This document shows, one piece after another, positions 34,600 through 47,202 of a stretch of 64,000 bases of DNA; position 1 is the stretch's first letter, and every line of letters begins with the position of its first letter. Position numbers and translations under genes: made by a program. Source of the stretch: Viola odorata. Taxonomy: Eukaryota; Streptophyta; Magnoliopsida; Malpighiales; Violaceae. The DNA is taken from NCBI GenBank assembly GCA_963691705.1, contig OY829542.1:61404427-61468426 (forward strand), read 5' to 3'. The notes beneath the pieces are model-generated. The model ran no database searches. It worked only from the letters and a program-made list of their open reading frames with translations, and was not told where the DNA came from.

Positions 34600-37500
34600 A
34601 ATCTAAAATATCAAACCCCAGATCCAACCTTCTAACTTTAATGGGCCTAGTTTAGAATTTAGAAGCCCATGCCCTAGCCTTTTAGTGCAGATTCGGGTAG
34701 GCCAACTACCCTTTAACTTAGGAAATATAAATTTTAAATTCTTATTTACTTTCTTGTTTTCATTTTTCTCTCATTATTTTGGATATTTTTTTCCCATCTC
34801 CATTTCGTATTTTTTTACAAACGCGTGAACCCCACACACGTCTGATGTAGTACTACACGTGTAAATATTTATAGTATTTTATTCATCACTTAACATCATT
34901 CCAACCATGTCAATCATTTTCACAGAGAGGGGAAAACAACCCATTGAATAAAGTATAAGGACTAAATATGGATATATATTAATAGGGTATACATTAAATA
35001 TTTTTGAAAAGTTGGGGGTCATTAATCCAATTTTTGGTTGAAGATAATGGAAGTGTTTCTATAGAGGGATGAGTGCATATGACCCAGAAATAAACCAATT
35101 TGGCAAGAAATTTGAAGGGATAGCAGCTTATATGTTTATCCTTAAACTAGAGAAAACAATGGCAATGGTAATTTAAACGAGTACCAATATTCCATGAGCA
35201 TTCATTGATGAGAAGGGAGGTTAGATCTCTCTAGACGCAGAGGGTCCGATCTCTTCTAGTGCCCCAATGGAAACTGATGAACATCCGGGTCCAAAGATGA
35301 TCAAAATGGAAAAAAAAGAAAAAATACCTTTTAAGAAAAACAAATGAAGTGACCTTCCTTATCCTATGAAATTTGAAGTGTATTTTGCATTAATACAACT
35401 TATGAGGTACATGTACAAAATGTTCTATTTATAGGATAAGTTAAATACTATACATTTATTTAAAAACACATACATATGAATATGAATACGCAGAAATAGT
35501 TGGTTCCTCCATTCAGCTAAAAGACGAGAGGGGAAGAGACTCCGATATTACAAGGAGAATTTAGGAGAGACAACAAAAAGATTCCTCGTTCTAGGCGAAA
35601 GCTAATATAGGAAGTGTACGAGCTAACACAGTCACGCTTTCACTTTCTTTTTTACTATAAATCTCAGCCACTTAAATATTTAGGCATATTCAATCCCAAC
35701 ACTCAAATATTTAGAGTACACATTAAATATTTTTGAAAAGTTGGGGGTCATTAATCCAATTTTTGGTTGAAGATAATGGAAGTGTTTCTATAGAGGGATG
35801 AGTGCATATGGCCCAGAATTAAACCAATTTGGCAAGAAATTTGAAGGGATAGCAGCTTAGACCATCCACACCAATGTGTTATTGGTGTGGGTTTTTGGGT
35901 GTCATTTGGTACAGCAATGGGTTTTTTTTGGGGGGGGGGGGGGGGGGGTTGGGCATGAGGCGCATTCGGGTGTCAAATCTTGACACCCGAGTTTTTCTGA
36001 CAGTGGGTCCCCCCACTGTCAGCTGATTTATTAAAAAAAAAAAAAAATTAGGTGGACCAATGGCAGCGCGTCACGCGTGCGCTGCCATTGGCCACCGATT
36101 TCTTGCTTTTTTTTTCCCTCGTTTTTTAAATGGGGTTTTTTATAATAAATAATGAAAATAATTTTATAAAAAATATACCATTATTTTTAATTTTTTGAGA
36201 TCTATAAATAGAGACTAGGTTTGTATTATTTGGACATTGATAAATAAAATCGTATGTTATTTTTAAAAAATATTATATTATTTATTATATTAAAAAGTAT
36301 AGATTTTTTGAAATATGAAAAAAAATATGAAATTTAATTAATTTTTATTAAAAATATATTATTTATTATTTGTTATATTATAAAAAATAAATTATAGTAA
36401 TTATAAATGTTAATAAGAAAAAGAAATGAAAGTTAGTGGAAAGCTGATGTGGAAGGGAGAGAAAGTGAATAACACCCTGAAAAACACATTGCTGTGAGAA
36501 GTGGGTGTTATTTGAAAATTTGGTTGGGTGTTAAGCTGATGTGGCAGGAGAAAAAGTGAATAACACTCTAAATTTGACACCAACTACTGTGGATGGTCTT
36601 ATATTTATCCTTAAACTAGAGAAAACAGTGACAACGATAATTTAAACGAGTACCAATATTCCATGCGCATTCATTGATGAGAATGGAGGCTAGATCTCTC
36701 TGGACGCAGAGGGTCCGATCTCTTCTAGTGCCCCAATGGAAACTGATGAACATCCGGGTCCAAAGATGATCAAAATGGAAAGAAAAAAAAATGTCTTTTA
36801 AGAAAAACAAATGAAGTGACCTTCCTTATCCTATGAAATTTGAAGTGTATTTTGCATTAATACAACTTATGAGGTACATGTACAAAATGTTCTATTTATA
36901 GGATAAGTTAAATACTATACATTTATCTAAAAACACATACATATGAATATGAATACATAGAAATAGTTGGTTCTTCCATTCAGCTAAAAGACGAGAGGGG
37001 AAGAGACTCCGATATTACAAGGAGAATTTAAGAGAGGCAACAGAAAGATTCCTCATTCTTGGCGAAAGCTAATATAGGAAGTGTATGAGCTAACACAGTC
37101 ACGCTTTCACTTTCTTTTTTACTATAAATTTGAAGGGATAGCAGCTTATATGTTTATCCTTAAACTAGAGAAAACAGTGGCAATGGTAATTTAAACGAGT
37201 ACCAATATTCCATGCGCATTCATTGATGAGAAGGGAGGTTAGATCTCTCTGGACGCAGAGGGTCCGATCTCTTCTAGTTCCCCAATGGAAACTGATGAAC
37301 ATATATGTCCAACCTTCTAACTTTAATGGGCCTAGTTTAGAATTTAGAAGCGCATGCCCTAGCCTTTTAGTGCAGATTCGAGTGGGCCCAACGACCCTTT
37401 AACTTAGGAAATATAAATTTTAAATTTTATTATTTACTTTCTTGTTTTTATTTTTCTCTCATTTTTTGGATATTTTTTTTCCATCTCCATTTCATATTTT

Positions 37501-38720
37501 TTTACAGACGCGTGAATCCCACACACGTCTGATGTAGTATTACACGTGTAAATATTTATAGTATTTTATTCATCACTTAACATCATTCTAACAATGTCAA
37601 TCATTTTAACATGGAGGGAAAAACAGCCAATTGAATAAGGTATAAGGACTCAATATGGACATATATTAATAGGGTACCCGGTACCACATTAAATATTTTT
37701 GAAAAGTTGGGGGTCATATATCCAATTTTTGGTTGAAGATAATGGAAGTGTTTCTATAGAGGGATGAGTGCATATGGCACAGAATTAAACCAATTTGGCA
37801 AGAAATTTGAAGGGATAGCAGCTTATATGTTTATCCTTAAACTAGAGAAAACATTGGCAATGGCAATTTAAACGAGTACCAATATTCCATGATCTCTCTA
37901 GACGCAGAGGGTCCGATCTCTTGTAGTGCCCCAATGGAAACTGATGAACATCCGGGTCCAAAGATGATCAAAATGGAAAGAAAAAAAAATGTCTTTTAAC
38001 AAAAACAAATGAAGTGACCTAAATTTGAAGTGTATTTTGCATTAATACAATTTATGAGGTACATATACATAATGTTCTATTTATAGGACAAACTAAACTC
38101 TATACATTTATTCAAATATACATATGTACGAATACGAATACATATACGTATTCGTATGCTACTTTCTAACACCCTATAACCTGGCATCACTTCCTAAAGT
38201 ACAGAGTAAGATACGCAGAGTAGACAGGTGGCTTTCTTTTTTCTAGAAAATCATATGCAATATTGAGAATAAAAGCATATAAGAATTGCCAAGACTCCAA
38301 CGCAATTGGCCAAAGTAAGTTGCAACAGACAATGAGAGGATGAGAGGTGACAAAACACAAATCAAATTAAGAGTGGTTGTAAAGCAGGACAGACAAATAA
38401 AAGAAACCTACTCTCATCTAACTCATTAACTAAGGAAGAAAAGAAATAATGCAACCAAGTAAAGTGTTGTCGTACCCCCACCATCTCCAAATCAATCTTC
38501 TACATAGTCTACACCGGGGAGATGTACCCAGAAATAGTTAGTTCCTCCATTCAGTTAAAAGACGAGGAGGGGAACAAATTTCGATATTATAAGGAGAATT
38601 TAGAAGAGACAACAAAAAGATTCCACGTTGTAGGCGAAAGCTAATATAGGAAGTGTACAAGCTAACACAGCCACACTTTCATTTTCTTTTTTACTATAAA
38701 TCTCAGCCACTCAAATGTTT
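34600..38720. repeat. Tandem segmental duplication, 3-4 partial copies
   Basis: The block containing TTTGAAGGGATAGCAGCTTA and CGCAGAGGGTCCGATCTCTT recurs at about 34970-35330, 35718-35859 plus 36602-36795, 37128-37312 and 37683-37995. A second block (GACGAGAGGGGAAGAGACTC) recurs at about 35510-35700, 36965-37130 and 38530-38710. A third (CTTTAATGGGCCTAGTTTAG) recurs at 34635 and 37319. All copies have the same orientation. No coding potential is visible. The unit looks like a tandemly amplified non-coding or TE-derived segment. Confidence 0.85.
35860..36598. mobile_element. PIF/Harbinger (Tourist-like) element with proven empty site
   Basis: Ends GACCATCCACA...TGTGGATGGTC, flanked by TTA on both sides (35857-35859 and 36599-36601). 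The tandem copy at 35125-35145 shows the same flank uninterrupted, confirming a precise insertion with a 3-bp TTA duplication. It carries a G-run (about 35930-35948) and an internal palindrome CCAATGGCAGCGC...GCGCTGCCATTGG (36058-36092). 739 bp, no transposase. Confidence 0.93.
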
Positions 38721-38751
38721 AGGCATATTCAATCCCCAATACGAATCGAGC

Positions 38752-40158
38752 TGATTGATTGCTTATTTTGTATAAATTTATTATCTTTTTTTAGTCATAA
38801 TCAAGATAATGATACTACTAATTTGAGTATATTCTTTCCTTTTTTTTCAGGATAGACTTAAAAGGATCAAAATAAGGAAAAGGATCGAATATCTCAAAGA
38901 AAGAAGAAAAACAATTAATCAATTGCGCTTAATTATTCGACTCGGCAATTGCAAAAAATTAATTGAAGAAACAAAAAGTGATTGCCGACAAATAAAGCTC
39001 AATGGAGGAAGAAAGGTGGCATTAATGCATCTGCACTAATCAAATTGCTTTGCCCAATTGCCGTAGTGCCATTACAAGAAATTAGCATGATGGAGTTAAA
39101 AACAAATGAAAAGAAATAAAAAGAAGTTGGCAATTGGCTTAGTGGATGAAAAGGAAAAATAAACAAATTGAAGTGCTATGCCCAATTGGATAGTGGAGGA
39201 AGAAAGGTGACATGGTGGCCTCTGCACTTGCTTTTCTAAGCCTATAAATAGGCAAGGATTGTAAGCATTTGAATTATCCCATCCCATCTTGCACGAGCAA
39301 AGCAAGAGCAAAACACAAGAAACAAAGTGAGAGAGAGGGCGGCAAAAATGAGAGAAAATAGTGTGTGTATGTAATAAAAATAAATGAGTGTTTAGAGCGA
39401 AATTCGCGAGGAGGAAGATGCGAGATTTATTCTAATCTCGAGCCTACTTCTATCGGTTATTTCGTTCCCCCTTTGTTACTTTTATTTTAATTAAGTTTTA
39501 TATTTAATATTTTGATTGTTATTTTTATTATGTATTCTAGCTAACTCTTTCGTTCTTGGTAGAGATTAAAAGGTTCATAATTTGTGTTATTGTGAGATCT
39601 AATTGCTCTTTATAAAAATTATCTTTGTATTTATTCTCTTTCTAAATTAATGCCAATTTATCCTTGTTATGTTTAGGTCTGATCACCCTAGATTTTAATC
39701 TGGATAATTACAGTTAGTTCTAATAACTTTGGGTCTACATTGTTAAAAGAACGCAGTAAACAACTAATGGATTACAGGCATAATACTTGCTATTTGAAAT
39801 TAGAGAAAGAGAATAATTAGGTTTATAGGGACAAGTGAACCGATCTCTAAACCTAGAGAAGTCTCTCCCTGTTTTTATCAATCGACTAGTTAAATCCTAT
39901 AAGTGAACCTTAGGATTGCTAGAAGATTAGGGTCCTTAATAGAGAGTGTCTTTAAGTGACTTGATACAGGAGGAGAGTAGGAAGTCTAAGTGAACCTGAT
40001 TTCTATAGCTTCTCTACAAAAAATGATTTTAAATATATTTGCATCAATGATCAATAATATTGAATTATGACCTTATAAAATCTCTATCAGGAATTTTAAT
40101 TTATTGTTTCATAACTCATCACTTGTTATCTAGCGATTGTATTTTTTTAATTAATTTA

Positions 40159-40210
<52 letters not shown>

Positions 40211-40363
40211 CGAATTGAACTATCAACAATTCCCCTTTGTTATTATTATTGTCATCTTTATAAGAAAACTGAAGTTAGACTAACCGTCCCTGAGGATCGA
40301 ACCTCTTACCACTGTACACAAGTGTTAAGTTGTATTTATTTTTGACGGATTCGACACCCATCA
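38752..40363 (+). repeat. 5' LTR of the Athila-like element
   Basis: Starts TGATTGATTGCTTATTTTG and ends CGACACCCATCA, 1612 bp. A TATA box in a small palindrome (CCTATAAATAGG) lies near 39240. An (AT)n tract lies at about 40156-40208. Its base order matches the 3' LTR everywhere I compared except next to that tract. Confidence 0.96.
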
Positions 40364-40368
40364 AATTT

Positions 40369-40386
40369 TGGCGCCGTTGCCGGGGA
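40369..40386 (+). other. Primer binding site, tRNA-Asp type
   Basis: TGGCGCCGTTGCCGGGGA, 5 bp after the LTR end, is complementary to the 3' end of plant tRNA-Asp including CCA. This PBS is standard for Athila/Tat elements. Confidence 0.9.
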
Positions 40387-40411
40387 CGGTGTACTAATTT
40401 ATGTTTTTTTT

Positions 40412-41956
40412 ATGATTACTAGGTCGTCCAAATCACAAATATTACCATACAACCCAGAGCTTACAAGAACGGAGACTACATATAGGAAGAGAAAACTCAG
40501 CGAACTACCATCATCAAGTTCAGATTCCGAACCTGAGGACTTATTCTTAAGTTCAAACTCGGAAGGAGAGCCGGAGGAGATGGAGAACGCCGCAGAACGG
40601 ACCTTGAGAGAACTCAATCAAGGGGCCGAACAAGCCACCTTCCTTTGCATCAACTACCAACCGGTGCAGAATGACTGGTCCGTCAAGTCGAACATCATTC
40701 ACAACCTAAAGAAGTTTCATGGCCATTCATCCGAAAATCCATACAAACACCTCCAACAACTACAGTTCGAATGCGATGCATTAAAACCACAAGAAGTTGA
40801 CATCGAACGAGCCAAACTCAGGGCCTTTCCATGGTCTTTGGAGGACTCAGCAAGAAGCTGGTTTTTCAGCTTACCTCATAACTCTATCACCACATGGTCA
40901 GAAATGGCCGCCGCCTTTCTAAAAAAATATTGGTCAGCAAGCAAAGCAGGTGCTGCAAGAAAAAATCTGGTCGCTATACAACAAAGAGGAGATGAGTCTT
41001 TTGGAGAGTATCATCAACGATTCAAAGACCTCCAGGAGGTCTGTCCAACTCATGGTGTGCAAGAGCAATCTCTGATCCAGTATTTTTACGACGGTATGTC
41101 CATCAAAGATAAAGAAAGATTGGACTCGGCAGCAGGAGGAGCCTTACTGGACTTGACACCTAGCAGAGCAAGAAATCTCATCCATACCTTGGCAGACAAT
41201 TGCCATCAGAATGGATCATCCAACAGATCCACCTCATCCAACACTATCAAGGTGGAGGCAATTGAAAAGCACATGGAGGAAATCTCAACCTTCATGAGAA
41301 ATTTAAATTCCAACCTAGCTCAAATCCAGCAGCCACAAACACAACAAGTAAATTTATGTGGAGTATGCTGTCAACCAGGTCACATGACTCATGAATGCAG
41401 CTTGGTAGCTGAGAGACCAGAACAAGTCAACGTTATGCAACAACAAGGAAAATTCTACAACAACAACCAACCCTACTCCAACAACTACAATCCTGGATGG
41501 AGGAACCACCCAAATTTCAGTTGGGCACAACAGTCACAGCCGCAACAACCCCCCTTTGACTTTCAAAATTTTAAGCCAAGGCCACCACAGAATCAACAAC
41601 CGGCTCAACTGCAATTACCCGCACCTCAGCAACCACTACAAATAACCGGGCCATCCTTGGAGGACACCCTGAAACAATTCATGCAGGCGACTCAGGCCAG
41701 TATAGCGAACTTGGAAAAACAAGTGGGTCAACTGACCATGAACCAACAAGACACTTCCGGAAGGCTACCATCCAATACAGTTGATAATCCAAAACATGGT
41801 GTAAACGCCATAACATTGAGGAGTGGGAGAAATCTACTTGAGCGCCCTAATCCTTCCATCGACTTGGAGAAAAGTTTTCCTGAACCGTCGAAGTACTACC
41901 AGAAGTCCCGACCAAGGAGACACAAGAAGTTCCCATCCAGCAAGAATCACAGGTAA
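40412..41956 (+). CDS. Retrotransposon Gag protein (Athila-like element)
   Basis: 514 residues. The retrotransposon gag domain spans about residues 90-230 ([17 protein letters not shown], then [20 protein letters not shown]). A CCHC zinc knuckle ([15 protein letters not shown]-x2-C-x4-H-x4-C) lies near residues 316-329, followed by a Gln/Pro-rich tail. Gag packages element RNA into particles. The frame ends at TAA 41954, while the pol frame (-1 relative) is open from 41884. Thus gag and pol overlap by about 70 nt and are not in one frame. Confidence 0.93.
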   Translation: MITRSSKSQILPYNPELTRTETTYRKRKLSELPSSSSDSEPEDLFLSSNSEGEPEEMENAAERTLRELNQGAEQATFLCINYQPVQNDWSVKSNIIHNLKKFHGHSSENPYKHLQQLQFECDALKPQEVDIERAKLRAFPWSLEDSARSWFFSLPHNSITTWSEMAAAFLKKYWSASKAGAARKNLVAIQQRGDESFGEYHQRFKDLQEVCPTHGVQEQSLIQYFYDGMSIKDKERLDSAAGGALLDLTPSRARNLIHTLADNCHQNGSSNRSTSSNTIKVEAIEKHMEEISTFMRNLNSNLAQIQQPQTQQVNLCGVCCQPGHMTHECSLVAERPEQVNVMQQQGKFYNNNQPYSNNYNPGWRNHPNFSWAQQSQPQQPPFDFQNFKPRPPQNQQPAQLQLPAPQQPLQITGPSLEDTLKQFMQATQASIANLEKQVGQLTMNQQDTSGRLPSNTVDNPKHGVNAITLRSGRNLLERPNPSIDLEKSFPEPSKYYQKSRPRRHKKFPSSKNHR

Positions 41957-44900
41957 TCCCTCCTCCCTTTCCAGCAAGGTCTTTAAAAACCAAGAAGGAA
42001 AGGGAAGAGAGGGAGATTTTAGAAATTTTTCGCAAAGTAGCCATAAATGTCCCTTTACTTGACATGATTTCACAAGTCCCTAAATATGCAAAATTTCTTA
42101 AAGATCTTTGTACTAATAAAAAGAAACTTGCAGGAATAGAAAGAGTCAATTTAAATGAAAATGTTTCTGCAGTACTCCAGAAGAAATTGCCAGCAAAGTG
42201 TAAAGATCAAGGGACTTTTGTTATTCCTTGCAAGATAGGTGACAAAAAGGTAGAAAAGGCACTGTGTGATCTTGGTGCAGGTATTAACGTGATGTCCCTC
42301 TCTACTTTCAAAACTTTAAATATTGGACCTCTCAAGGAAACAAGGGTTGTTATACAACTCGCGGATAGATCAATCATATACCCAGAGGGAGTAATGGAAG
42401 ATGTACTAGTCCAGGTAAATGATTTTGTTTTTCCAGCTGATTTTTACATTGTAGATATGCAAAATGAGGATACCACTACGGCTACTGATGTGTTACTTGG
42501 GAGACCATTTTTAAGAACGGCCAGAGCAAAGATAGATGTGTATAATGGATGTTTAACTCTTGAGTTTGGTGAAGAAACTATAAATTTTAATATGTACGAC
42601 TCAATTAAATTTCCAAATGAAATACACAGTGTAAACTTTATGGATATTATCGATCCAGCTATTGATGGTATCTATGAACTTAATTATACCGACCTTCTGG
42701 AGTATGTTCTTAGCAAAGGTCTGTCTAAGTACACATTGGCAGAATTGGAGAACGCATTCACAATCAAGTCAGAAATTCGGGACTCTGTTCTAGAACTGGA
42801 CGCGCTCACATCAGGTATTTCAAAGACATTGGAGTTATTAGAAAAACCTACTAAACTCCAACCTTCTATTTTGCAGGCACCCATCCTAGAATTGAAAGCG
42901 CTGCCAGACCACCTCAAGTACTCTTTCCTAGGTGAAGAAAAAAACCTACCGGTGATACTTTCCAATAAGTTGACCAAGTTGGAAGAAGATAAGCTTTTGA
43001 GAGTTCTGCGAGAATACAAAGAAGCAATCGGGTGGACTATAGCTGACATCAAGGGAATCAATCCCGCAATCTGTACACATAAGATACACCTGGAGGAAAA
43101 TAGTAAGACCGTACGACAACCTCAGAGAAGGCTAAATCCTCCCATGATGGAAGTGGTCAAAAAGGAGATACTTAAGCTATTATCCGCAGGTATAATTTAT
43201 CCAATCTCTGATAGTTCTTGGGTAAGTCCTGTGCAGGTTGTCCCAAAGAAAACAGGAATCACGGTTGTGAAAAATAATGATGGACAACTGGTGCCCATAA
43301 GAGTGCAAAACGGATGGAGGGTTTGTATCGATTATAGGAGGCTTAACAATGCAACAAGGAAAGATCACTTTCCCCTTCCTTTCATCGACCAAATGTTAGA
43401 ACGACTCACAGGTAAATCCCATTATTGTTGTCTTGATGGATTTTCTGGATTTCATCAAATTCCTGTAGCACCAGAAGATCAAGAAAAAACAACTTTTACT
43501 TGCCCCTTTGGTACGTTTGCTTACAAAAGGATGTCTTTCGGATTATGTAATGCGCCTGCGACATTTCAGAGATGTATGGTAAGCATTTTTTCTGATTATG
43601 TGGAAAAAGAGATCGAAGTTTTCATGGATGACTTTACAGTTTATGGAAACTCTTTTGATCAATGCCTAGACAATCTGAAAAAAATCTTACATCGATGCAT
43701 TGAAACTAATTTAGTTTTGAACTATGAGAAATGCCATTTTATGGTAGATCAAGGATTGGTTTTAGGACATGTTATCTCTGGAAAAGGAATAGAGGTAGAT
43801 AAAGCAAAAATTGACGTTATTGATTCACTACCTTATCCCACGTGTGTGCGCGAAGTTCGCTCTTTTCTAGGTCATGCAGGTTTTTACAGGAGATTCATCA
43901 AAGACTTTTCAAAGATAGCAGAACCCATGTGCAAACTTCTCCAGAAAGATGTAGAGTTCCATTTTAGAGATGACTGTAAAAAGGCATTTGACTTGCTAAA
44001 GGAAAAGTTGGTCACAGCTCCAGTAATCCAAGCACCCGACTGGACACTACCTTTTGAAGTTATGTGTGACGCAAGTAACTCCGCCGTAGGAGCTGTCCTT
44101 GGCCAGAAGAAAGGGAAGGACCCGCATGTGATATATTATGCCTCCAGGATGCTCGATGACGCGCAGAAAAACTACACTACCACTGAGAAAGAACTGTTTG
44201 CAATTATTTTTGCCTTAGATAAATTTCGATCATATCTTTTGGGAACTAAGGTGATTATATACTCTGATCATGCAGCTCTTAGGTATCTCTTGACAAAAAA
44301 GGAAGCAAAACCAAGGCTAATAAGATGGATACTTCTTCTTCAAGAGTTCGATATAATAATCAGAGACAAGAAGGGCAAAGAAAATCTGGTAGCAGACCAC
44401 TTAAGTCGAATACCCGTGGAAGCCGAATCGGACCCAGTCAAGGAGGAATTTCCAGATGAGCATCTATTCCTAGCCCAGGTAAAGAATCCATGGTACTCTG
44501 AAATTGCCAACTATGTGGCTACAGGTAAATTTCATGGTGAGTTTTCCCCTCATGAAAAGGAAAAAATTAGAAGGGATGCCAGGTACTATATTTGGGATGA
44601 TCCATACTTGTGGAACATCGGGAAAGACCAAGTCATCAGGAGGTGCGTGCTTGAAAATGAAATTCCATCCATTCTAAAATTTTGTCATTCCTATGCATGT
44701 GGGGGCCATTTCGGTCTAAAAAGAACTGCGCTGAAAGTTTTAGAATCAGGTTTTTTCTGGCCTACTCTGTTTAAAGACAGTTATTTTTTCTGTAAAACCT
44801 GTTCTAATTGTCAAAAGACTGGAAATATTAGCTCCAAAAATCAAATGCCACTAACCCCTATTTTAGTATGTGAAATCTTTGACGATTGGGGGATAGATTT

Positions 44901-45783
44901 TATGGGACCGTTCCCAAATTCAGGAGGAAACTTGTACATCATCCTCGCAGTAGACTACTTGTCCAAATGGGTGGAAGCTAAAGCCACCAGGGCTGATGAC
45001 GCTAAGACAGTGGTCTCCTTTTTGAAAACTAACATCTTAAACAGGTTTGGGGTGCCGAGAGCAATCATAAGCGACAGAGGGACTCATTTTTGTAACAGAG
45101 TAGTCGCTTCTCTATTTGCGAAGTACAACATCACACATAGAGTCTCAACAGCTTACCATCCCCAAACCAATGGACAAGCAGAAGTTTCAAACAGGGAGAT
45201 CAAATCTATTCTGAGCAAGACAGTAGGACCTGAAAGGAAGGATTGGAGCCAGAGGTTAGATGATGCCTTGTGGGCATACAGAACAGCATACAAAACACCA
45301 ATCGGTACCACTCCTTACAGGCTAGTCTATGGCAAATCTTGTCACCTACCAGTAGAGATGCAACACCGAGCTTTCTGGGCCATAAAACAGTGCAACATGA
45401 ACCTAACAACTGCCGGCTTACAGAGGAAATTACAAGTACAGGAGCTGGAAGAACTTAGGAACGATGCATATGAAAATTCGGCAATAATCAAGGCCAAAGC
45501 TAAAGTCTACCACGACAGGATCATCAACACCAAAATGCTAGTTGTTGGACAGAAAGTTCTTTTATTCACCTCAAAATTTAGAATTCTGTCTGGTAAATTT
45601 AAATCTAGGTGGACCGGTCCTTTTACTGTTACTAACGTTTATCCTCATGGTGCAGTAGAAATACAGGATCTACAAACCAAGAGGATCTTCAAGGTAAATG
45701 GACAAAGGCTCAAGCCTTTCTACGAAGGATTCAAGGAACACACAGTGGAGAGCGACACATTCCATCCACCTCTTTCGATTTGA
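41884..45783 (+). CDS. Retrotransposon Pol polyprotein (PR-RT-RH-IN)
   Basis: The pol frame is open from 41884; the first ATG is at 42064 and gives 1239 residues. Residues below count from that ATG. Protease: LCDLGAG with D69. Reverse transcriptase: [16 protein letters not shown], then FMDD at 43621-43632 (residues 520-523). RNase H: CDAS near residue 668, TEKEL and YSDH. Integrase: a His/Cys zinc-binding region ending CKTCSNCQ, then the catalytic core D...D...E seen in [18 protein letters not shown] and [14 protein letters not shown]. No chromodomain follows. All catalytic residues look intact and no stop interrupts the frame. The exact translation start is uncertain because expression depends on how the gag/pol frame change is handled. 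Confidence 0.94.
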   Translation, partial: TVEVLPEVPTKETQEVPIQQESQVIPPPFPARSLKTKKEREEREILEIFRKVAINVPLLDMISQVPKYAKFLKDLCTNKKKLAGIERVNLNENVSAVLQKKLPAKCKDQGTFVIPCKIGDKKVEKALCDLGAGINVMSLSTFKTLNIGPLKETRVVIQLADRSIIYPEGVMEDVLVQVNDFVFPADFYIVDMQNEDTTTATDVLLGRPFLRTARAKIDVYNGCLTLEFGEETINFNMYDSIKFPNEIHSVNFMDIIDPAIDGIYELNYTDLLEYVLSKGLSKYTLAELENAFTIKSEIRDSVLELDALTSGISKTLELLEKPTKLQPSILQAPILELKALPDHLKYSFLGEEKNLPVILSNKLTKLEEDKLLRVLREYKEAIGWTIADIKGINPAICTHKIHLEENSKTVRQPQRRLNPPMMEVVKKEILKLLSAGIIYPISDSSWVSPVQVVPKKTGITVVKNNDGQLVPIRVQNGWRVCIDYRRLNNATRKDHFPLPFIDQMLERLTGKSHYCCLDGFSGFHQIPVAPEDQEKTTFTCPFGTFAYKRMSFGLCNAPATFQRCMVSIFSDYVEKEIEVFMDDFTVYGNSFDQCLDNLKKILHRCIETNLVLNYEKCHFMVDQGLVLGHVISGKGIEVDKAKIDVIDSLPYPTCVREVRSFLGHAGFYRRFIKDFSKIAEPMCKLLQKDVEFHFRDDCKKAFDLLKEKLVTAPVIQAPDWTLPFEVMCDASNSAVGAVLGQKKGKDPHVIYYASRMLDDAQKNYTTTEKELFAIIFALDKFRSYLLGTKVIIYSDHAALRYLLTKKEAKPRLIRWILLLQEFDIIIRDKKGKENLVADHLSRIPVEAESDPVKEEFPDEHLFLAQVKNPWYSEIANYVATGKFHGEFSPHEKEKIRRDARYYIWDDPYLWNIGKDQVIRRCVLENEIPSILKFCHSYACGGHFGLKRTALKVLESGFFWPTLFKDSYFFCKTCSNCQKTGNISSKNQMPLTPILVCEIFDDWGIDFMGPFPNSGGNLYIILAVDYLSKWVEAKATRADDAKTVVSFLKTNILNRFGVPRAIISDRGTHFCNRVVASLFAKYNITHRVSTAYHPQTNGQAEVSNREIKSILSKTVGPERKDWSQRLDDALWAYRTAYKTPIGTTPYRLVYGKSCHLPVEMQHRAFWAIKQCNMNLTTAGLQRKLQVQELEELRNDAYENSAIIKAKAKVYHDRIINTKMLVVGQKVLLFTSKFRILSGKFKSRWTGPFTVTNVYPHGAVEIQDLQTKRIFKVNGQRLKPFYEGFKEHTVESDTFHPPLSI

Positions 45784-46741
45784 ATAATAGTACAGTCTAG
45801 TCTAAGGACTATAAACAAATGACGCTTCGTGGGAGGCAACCCATGTGTTGATTTATTTTCCTTTATTATCTTTGTGTGCTTTTGTTTTTATTTTCTCTTA
45901 TAATCTCTTACTCCTCTTCCTCTCAGAACAGTAAGATAAGCAGATACTTCTCGAAATACTTGCCGAACCTTTCCGACCCTACCATCAACCCCACCAACAT
46001 ACGTTCCCCAGGTTTTATCTTTCTTTTTTCTCTCTTTTATTGAATTTTTGCCCTTGTATGCACTCCTTCACATTGAGGACAATGTGTCCAATAAGTGTGG
46101 GGGAGCACTTTCCTGTTTATATTATGTGTTGTTGGGCATGTTTTCATATTAAAAAAAAAAAAAATTGCAGTCACTTTCGTGTATATATTGTGTGTTGTTG
46201 GGCATGTTCGCAAATGTTGTTTTTATTCATGCATGTGATTTTTTCTTTTTCCTTTGTTTTTCCCCCTTTGTATAAAATAAAATCCCAAAAACTTGACTCA
46301 TGTGCATACTTGATCAATCAACTCTATCTTGCAATGCTCAAACAATTCTGACATTACAATTTGTATATTTATTCACATATATATATGATGAGTACTGCTG
46401 CCCTAGGAAATACTTTGCTAGAATTGCACTGTCTTCTCTTCCCAAGATCTTGGGATGAGGATCCTATCCTCTACACTGCTGCTAGTTTTTAATTTCTGTT
46501 CGCATGAGTATCATTTAATTTTCTTGTGTGTTGGTCTCTCATCATACCCTCCTGGATTGCACGATGTTGGTGGTTCGGCACCATCATCCCTATTTGGAGA
46601 AACTTCCGGTCGGTTGTGTGCTAACTCCTTAATTTTGGACCGATCATAGCACCCTTGGTGAGAGATCCTGTCTGCATGTGCCTTTTGTTTGAATTGGGAA
46701 TGTGGAAAGGAGCAAAACTCATAGGAAAAGAAAGAAGTGTT

Positions 46742-46778
<37 letters not shown>

Positions 46779-47202
46779 AGAAGAAGAAGAGAAGGAAGAA
46801 AAAGAAAGTAAAGGAAATAAAAGAGGCCGAAGGCCCAAATAAAAGATGGTGAAGGAAGGAGGAAAAAAGGAAAAGATTAGTGGTGTTCTTTAATTTAGCT
46901 GTATGTGTTTTTATTAATTTTTGTGTTTAATGGATGAGTGTCGCAGCTAGTGTTTGGATGGAGTCGAAGGAAGAGAAGTCAGAGGTTCTAGGGTTGTATT
47001 TCCTGGTTGAACAACATGCTATCATACCACTATATGAATATCTGCACATTTGTGGTGTTTGGAATGCTTGAGTATTGCTTGAATGAGTTGATTTTTGACG
47101 TGATCACATGAGTTCAGTCTAGGGATTGCTTTTTTTAATGCAAGGAGTGTATTTTGTTCTTAGTTAATGCTTGGGACAAGCATCGGTTAAGTGTGGGGGA
47201 TT
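45784..47202 (+). other. 3' non-coding region and polypurine tract of the Athila-like element
   Basis: 1.4 kb without an env-like ORF. It contains a PPT-like AAGTGTGGGGGA at about 46094-46105 and the true PPT GTGTGGGGGATT directly before the 3' LTR (47191-47202). It also contains a 32-bp A-run with GAA repeats (about 46747-46790). Confidence 0.85.

Noticed and set aside
34600..38720. CRISPR-like or satellite array
   Set aside because: Repeats are hundreds of bases long, few and irregular, in a plant nuclear context.
39096..39311. Identical small minus-strand frames here and at 47547-47762
   Set aside because: They lie in the two LTRs; identity reflects LTR identity, not a conserved gene.
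41860..41956. Classical -1 slippery heptamer for gag-pol
   Set aside because: I looked for X-XXY-YYZ in the gag frame within the overlap and found none convincing.
45784..47202. Envelope-like ORF in the Athila-like element
   Set aside because: Only short frames with low-complexity Lys runs; no signal peptide plus membrane anchor arrangement.
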